This document shows positions 42,773-43,881 of a DNA stretch of 43,881 nucleotides, one piece after another. The DNA comes from an uncultured Burkholderiales bacterium (GTDB lineage: Bacteria; Pseudomonadota; Gammaproteobacteria; Burkholderiales; Burkholderiaceae_C): the NCBI GenBank assembly GCA_903820745.1, contig CAIJIT010000071.1:1-43881 (forward strand), in the 5' to 3' direction. The position numbers and the translations under genes are program-made. The notes beneath the pieces were generated by a model. That model saw only the letters and a list, made by a program, of their open reading frames with translations, was not told the origin of the DNA and searched no databases. How positions within the stretch are numbered: the first letter of the stretch is position 1; every line of letters starts with the position of its first letter.

Positions 42773-43609
42773 TCATTGGTGAAGGCCTTTTTCATCAGGC
42801 TCGTCCGTTGAAATCGCGATCAGACTGACCGGCCGGCCCTTCACACGCTTGTAGATATAGATCGCATAGCCCGATACACCATAGCCACAAAACAGGCTGA
42901 AAAGAACGATCGGGGGATCAATATTGATGACCGCTATGCCCAAGGCAATCGCCACAATCACGACAAACGGCACTGAGCGTTTGAAGCTGACATCCTTGAA
43001 ACTGAAAAAGGGAATGTTGGTCACCATGGTCAAGCCAGCATAAAGCGTGAACGCGAACGCTACCCAGGCCAACGTCGGATTACTATGAATCGACTTGAAT
43101 CCAGCATCATCCAAGGTCCAGACCAGGCCGGCGAGCAAGGCTGCAGCAGCCGGACTTGGCAGACCCTGGAAAAAGCGCTTGTCGACGACAGCCAAGTTGG
43201 TATTGAAGCGCGCAAGTCGCAGCGCGGCGGCGGCACAATAGATGAAAGAGGCGAGCCAACCCATCTTGCCCAGGCCCTGCAAGGCCCAGATATACATGAT
43301 CAGCGCAGGGGCGGCGCCGAATGACACCATGTCTGAAAGACTGTCCATCTGCTCGCCAAATGTGCTTTGCGTATTGGTCATCCGAGCCACACGCCCATCC
43401 AGGCTATCCAGCACCATCGCACAAAAAATACCATAAGCCGATTGTTCGAAACGGCCATTCATCGCCATCACGATGGCGTAAAAGCCACCGAACAGGGCCG
43501 CCAGCGTAAACAGGTTGGGAAGAATGTAGATGCCCTTGCGGCGCGGCCGAACCGGTGCCACCAAGTCATCATCATCATTCAGTTCGGAAGGGTTCTTGGA
43601 ATCAGTCAT
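42773..43609 (-). CDS. pssA: CDP-diacylglycerol--serine O-phosphatidyltransferase
   Basis: This membrane enzyme makes phosphatidylserine, the precursor of phosphatidylethanolamine. It has 278 residues. The CDP-alcohol phosphatidyltransferase motif spans 68-93: D68, D71-G72, A75-R76, G85, D89 and D93. Several hydrophobic membrane segments surround it. This is the type II (integral membrane) enzyme, not the E. coli peripheral type. Linkage pssA-leuA is common in Betaproteobacteria, where the pair is often the end of an ilv-psd-pssA-leuA cluster. Here a transposon end lies about 27 bases before the start, and no good ribosome binding site is seen. Confidence 0.94.
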   Translation of the reverse strand: MTDSKNPSELNDDDDLVAPVRPRRKGIYILPNLFTLAALFGGFYAIVMAMNGRFEQSAYGIFCAMVLDSLDGRVARMTNTQSTFGEQMDSLSDMVSFGAAPALIMYIWALQGLGKMGWLASFIYCAAAALRLARFNTNLAVVDKRFFQGLPSPAAAALLAGLVWTLDDAGFKSIHSNPTLAWVAFAFTLYAGLTMVTNIPFFSFKDVSFKRSVPFVVIVAIALGIAVINIDPPIVLFSLFCGYGVSGYAIYIYKRVKGRPVSLIAISTDEPDEKGLHQ

Positions 43610-43636
43610 GGAGCCAGAGGATACAGCAGAGGAAAC

Positions 43637-43881
43637 TTGACATCCTACCCGCCCTAAAAGGCGGGGATTCCCTCTGCAGGGGCTGCATGTCCGCAGCCGG
43701 CTCTGAACTTTGACAGGATATTGCGAGCAGCGTTCACATCACGATCATGCAAACCCTCACACCCCCAGCTGGTCCATGGCCTTATTGCAAGACCTTCGAG
43801 CCCTTTGGGTCCCCCGACCCAACCACAGTCGGAACAGGTCTGCGTGGAAAAATTCTCACTCACTTCTTCAAACCATGCGCC
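43637..43881 (-). mobile_element. Right end of an IS200/IS605-type (tnpB) element
   Basis: The element runs off the window. Its 3' part holds tnpB. Its right end carries the hairpin CCCGCC-CTAAAA-GGCGGG (43648-43665), overlapping the tnpB stop, and the sequence TTGACATCC at the outer side. This layout is typical of IS605-group right ends. The boundary at 43637 assumes a TCAA terminus (read leftwards), by analogy to IS608; it is inferred. Confidence 0.7.
43654..43881 (-). CDS. tnpB: TnpB, RNA-guided nuclease of IS200/IS605 element (C-terminal part, runs off window)
   Basis: Only the last 75 residues are in the window. They hold the zinc-ribbon and last RuvC segment: 'TQTCSDCGWVGG' and 'HDRDVNAARNIL', whose second Asp is the third RuvC carboxylate. 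The end 'APAEGIPAF' is a common TnpB terminus encoded by the right-end hairpin. In the usual pattern W-T-C-x-x-C the first Cys is replaced by Ser ('WTSWGC'), so the four-Cys ribbon is incomplete. TnpB is an RNA-guided DNA nuclease and ancestor of Cas12; whether this copy is active cannot be told from this part. Confidence 0.88.
   Translation of the reverse strand, partial: GAWFEEVSENFSTQTCSDCGWVGGPKGLEGLAIRPWTSWGCEGLHDRDVNAARNILSKFRAGCGHAAPAEGIPAF

Overview
The window looks like chromosomal core sequence from a betaproteobacterium, most likely of the order Burkholderiales. The DNA is moderately GC-rich. The evidence is gene order: rluD divergent from bamD; sucA-sucB-lpdA followed by zapE; etfB-etfA followed by an acyl-CoA dehydrogenase; tRNA-Leu-tig-clpP-clpX-lon; and pssA-leuA. 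I cannot name a genus from the sequence alone.

Layout, left to right. Positions 1-286 carry no gene I can support. Then come rluD (-) and bamD (+), a YoaA/DinG-type helicase (-), and a block read leftwards: sucA, sucB, lpdA (the 2-oxoglutarate dehydrogenase complex), zapE and a small exported coiled-coil protein. Two rightward genes follow, an Fe(II)-dependent oxygenase of the isopenicillin N synthase family and a peptide-type ABC substrate-binding protein. Next is a leftward acyl-CoA oxidation operon (etfB, etfA, acyl-CoA dehydrogenase, nitronate monooxygenase-like flavoprotein), with two candidate operators upstream of etfB.

A leftward tRNA cluster (Gly, Gly, Leu-UAA) with promoter and terminator is followed by two small exported proteins. 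Then come an accessory FtsH-type protease with a HEMGH zinc site, a divergent universal stress protein with an FNR-like box upstream, and an aldo/keto reductase. A second leftward tRNA cluster (Gly, Cys) precedes the protein quality-control block tRNA-Leu(UAG)-tig-clpP-clpX-lon.

The right third holds an RND efflux pair (membrane-fusion lipoprotein and pump) and, divergent from it, hpnC-hpnD-hpnE for squalene synthesis, with tightly overlapping stops and starts. After these come an IclR-type regulator, a PBP7-type peptidase (pbpG), leuA and pssA. Between pssA and leuA the transcript encodes an 18-residue leucine-rich leader peptide followed by a strong terminator, a classical leu attenuator. 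The window ends in the 3' part of a tnpB gene of an IS200/IS605-type element, whose right end lies about 27 bases before the pssA start codon.

No wholly new multi-gene system is evident. The most informative signals are the leu attenuator, the FNR-like box between the accessory ftsH and uspA, the operator pair in front of etfB, and the TnpB element next to pssA-leuA. All statements come from reading the sequence; no database search was run.
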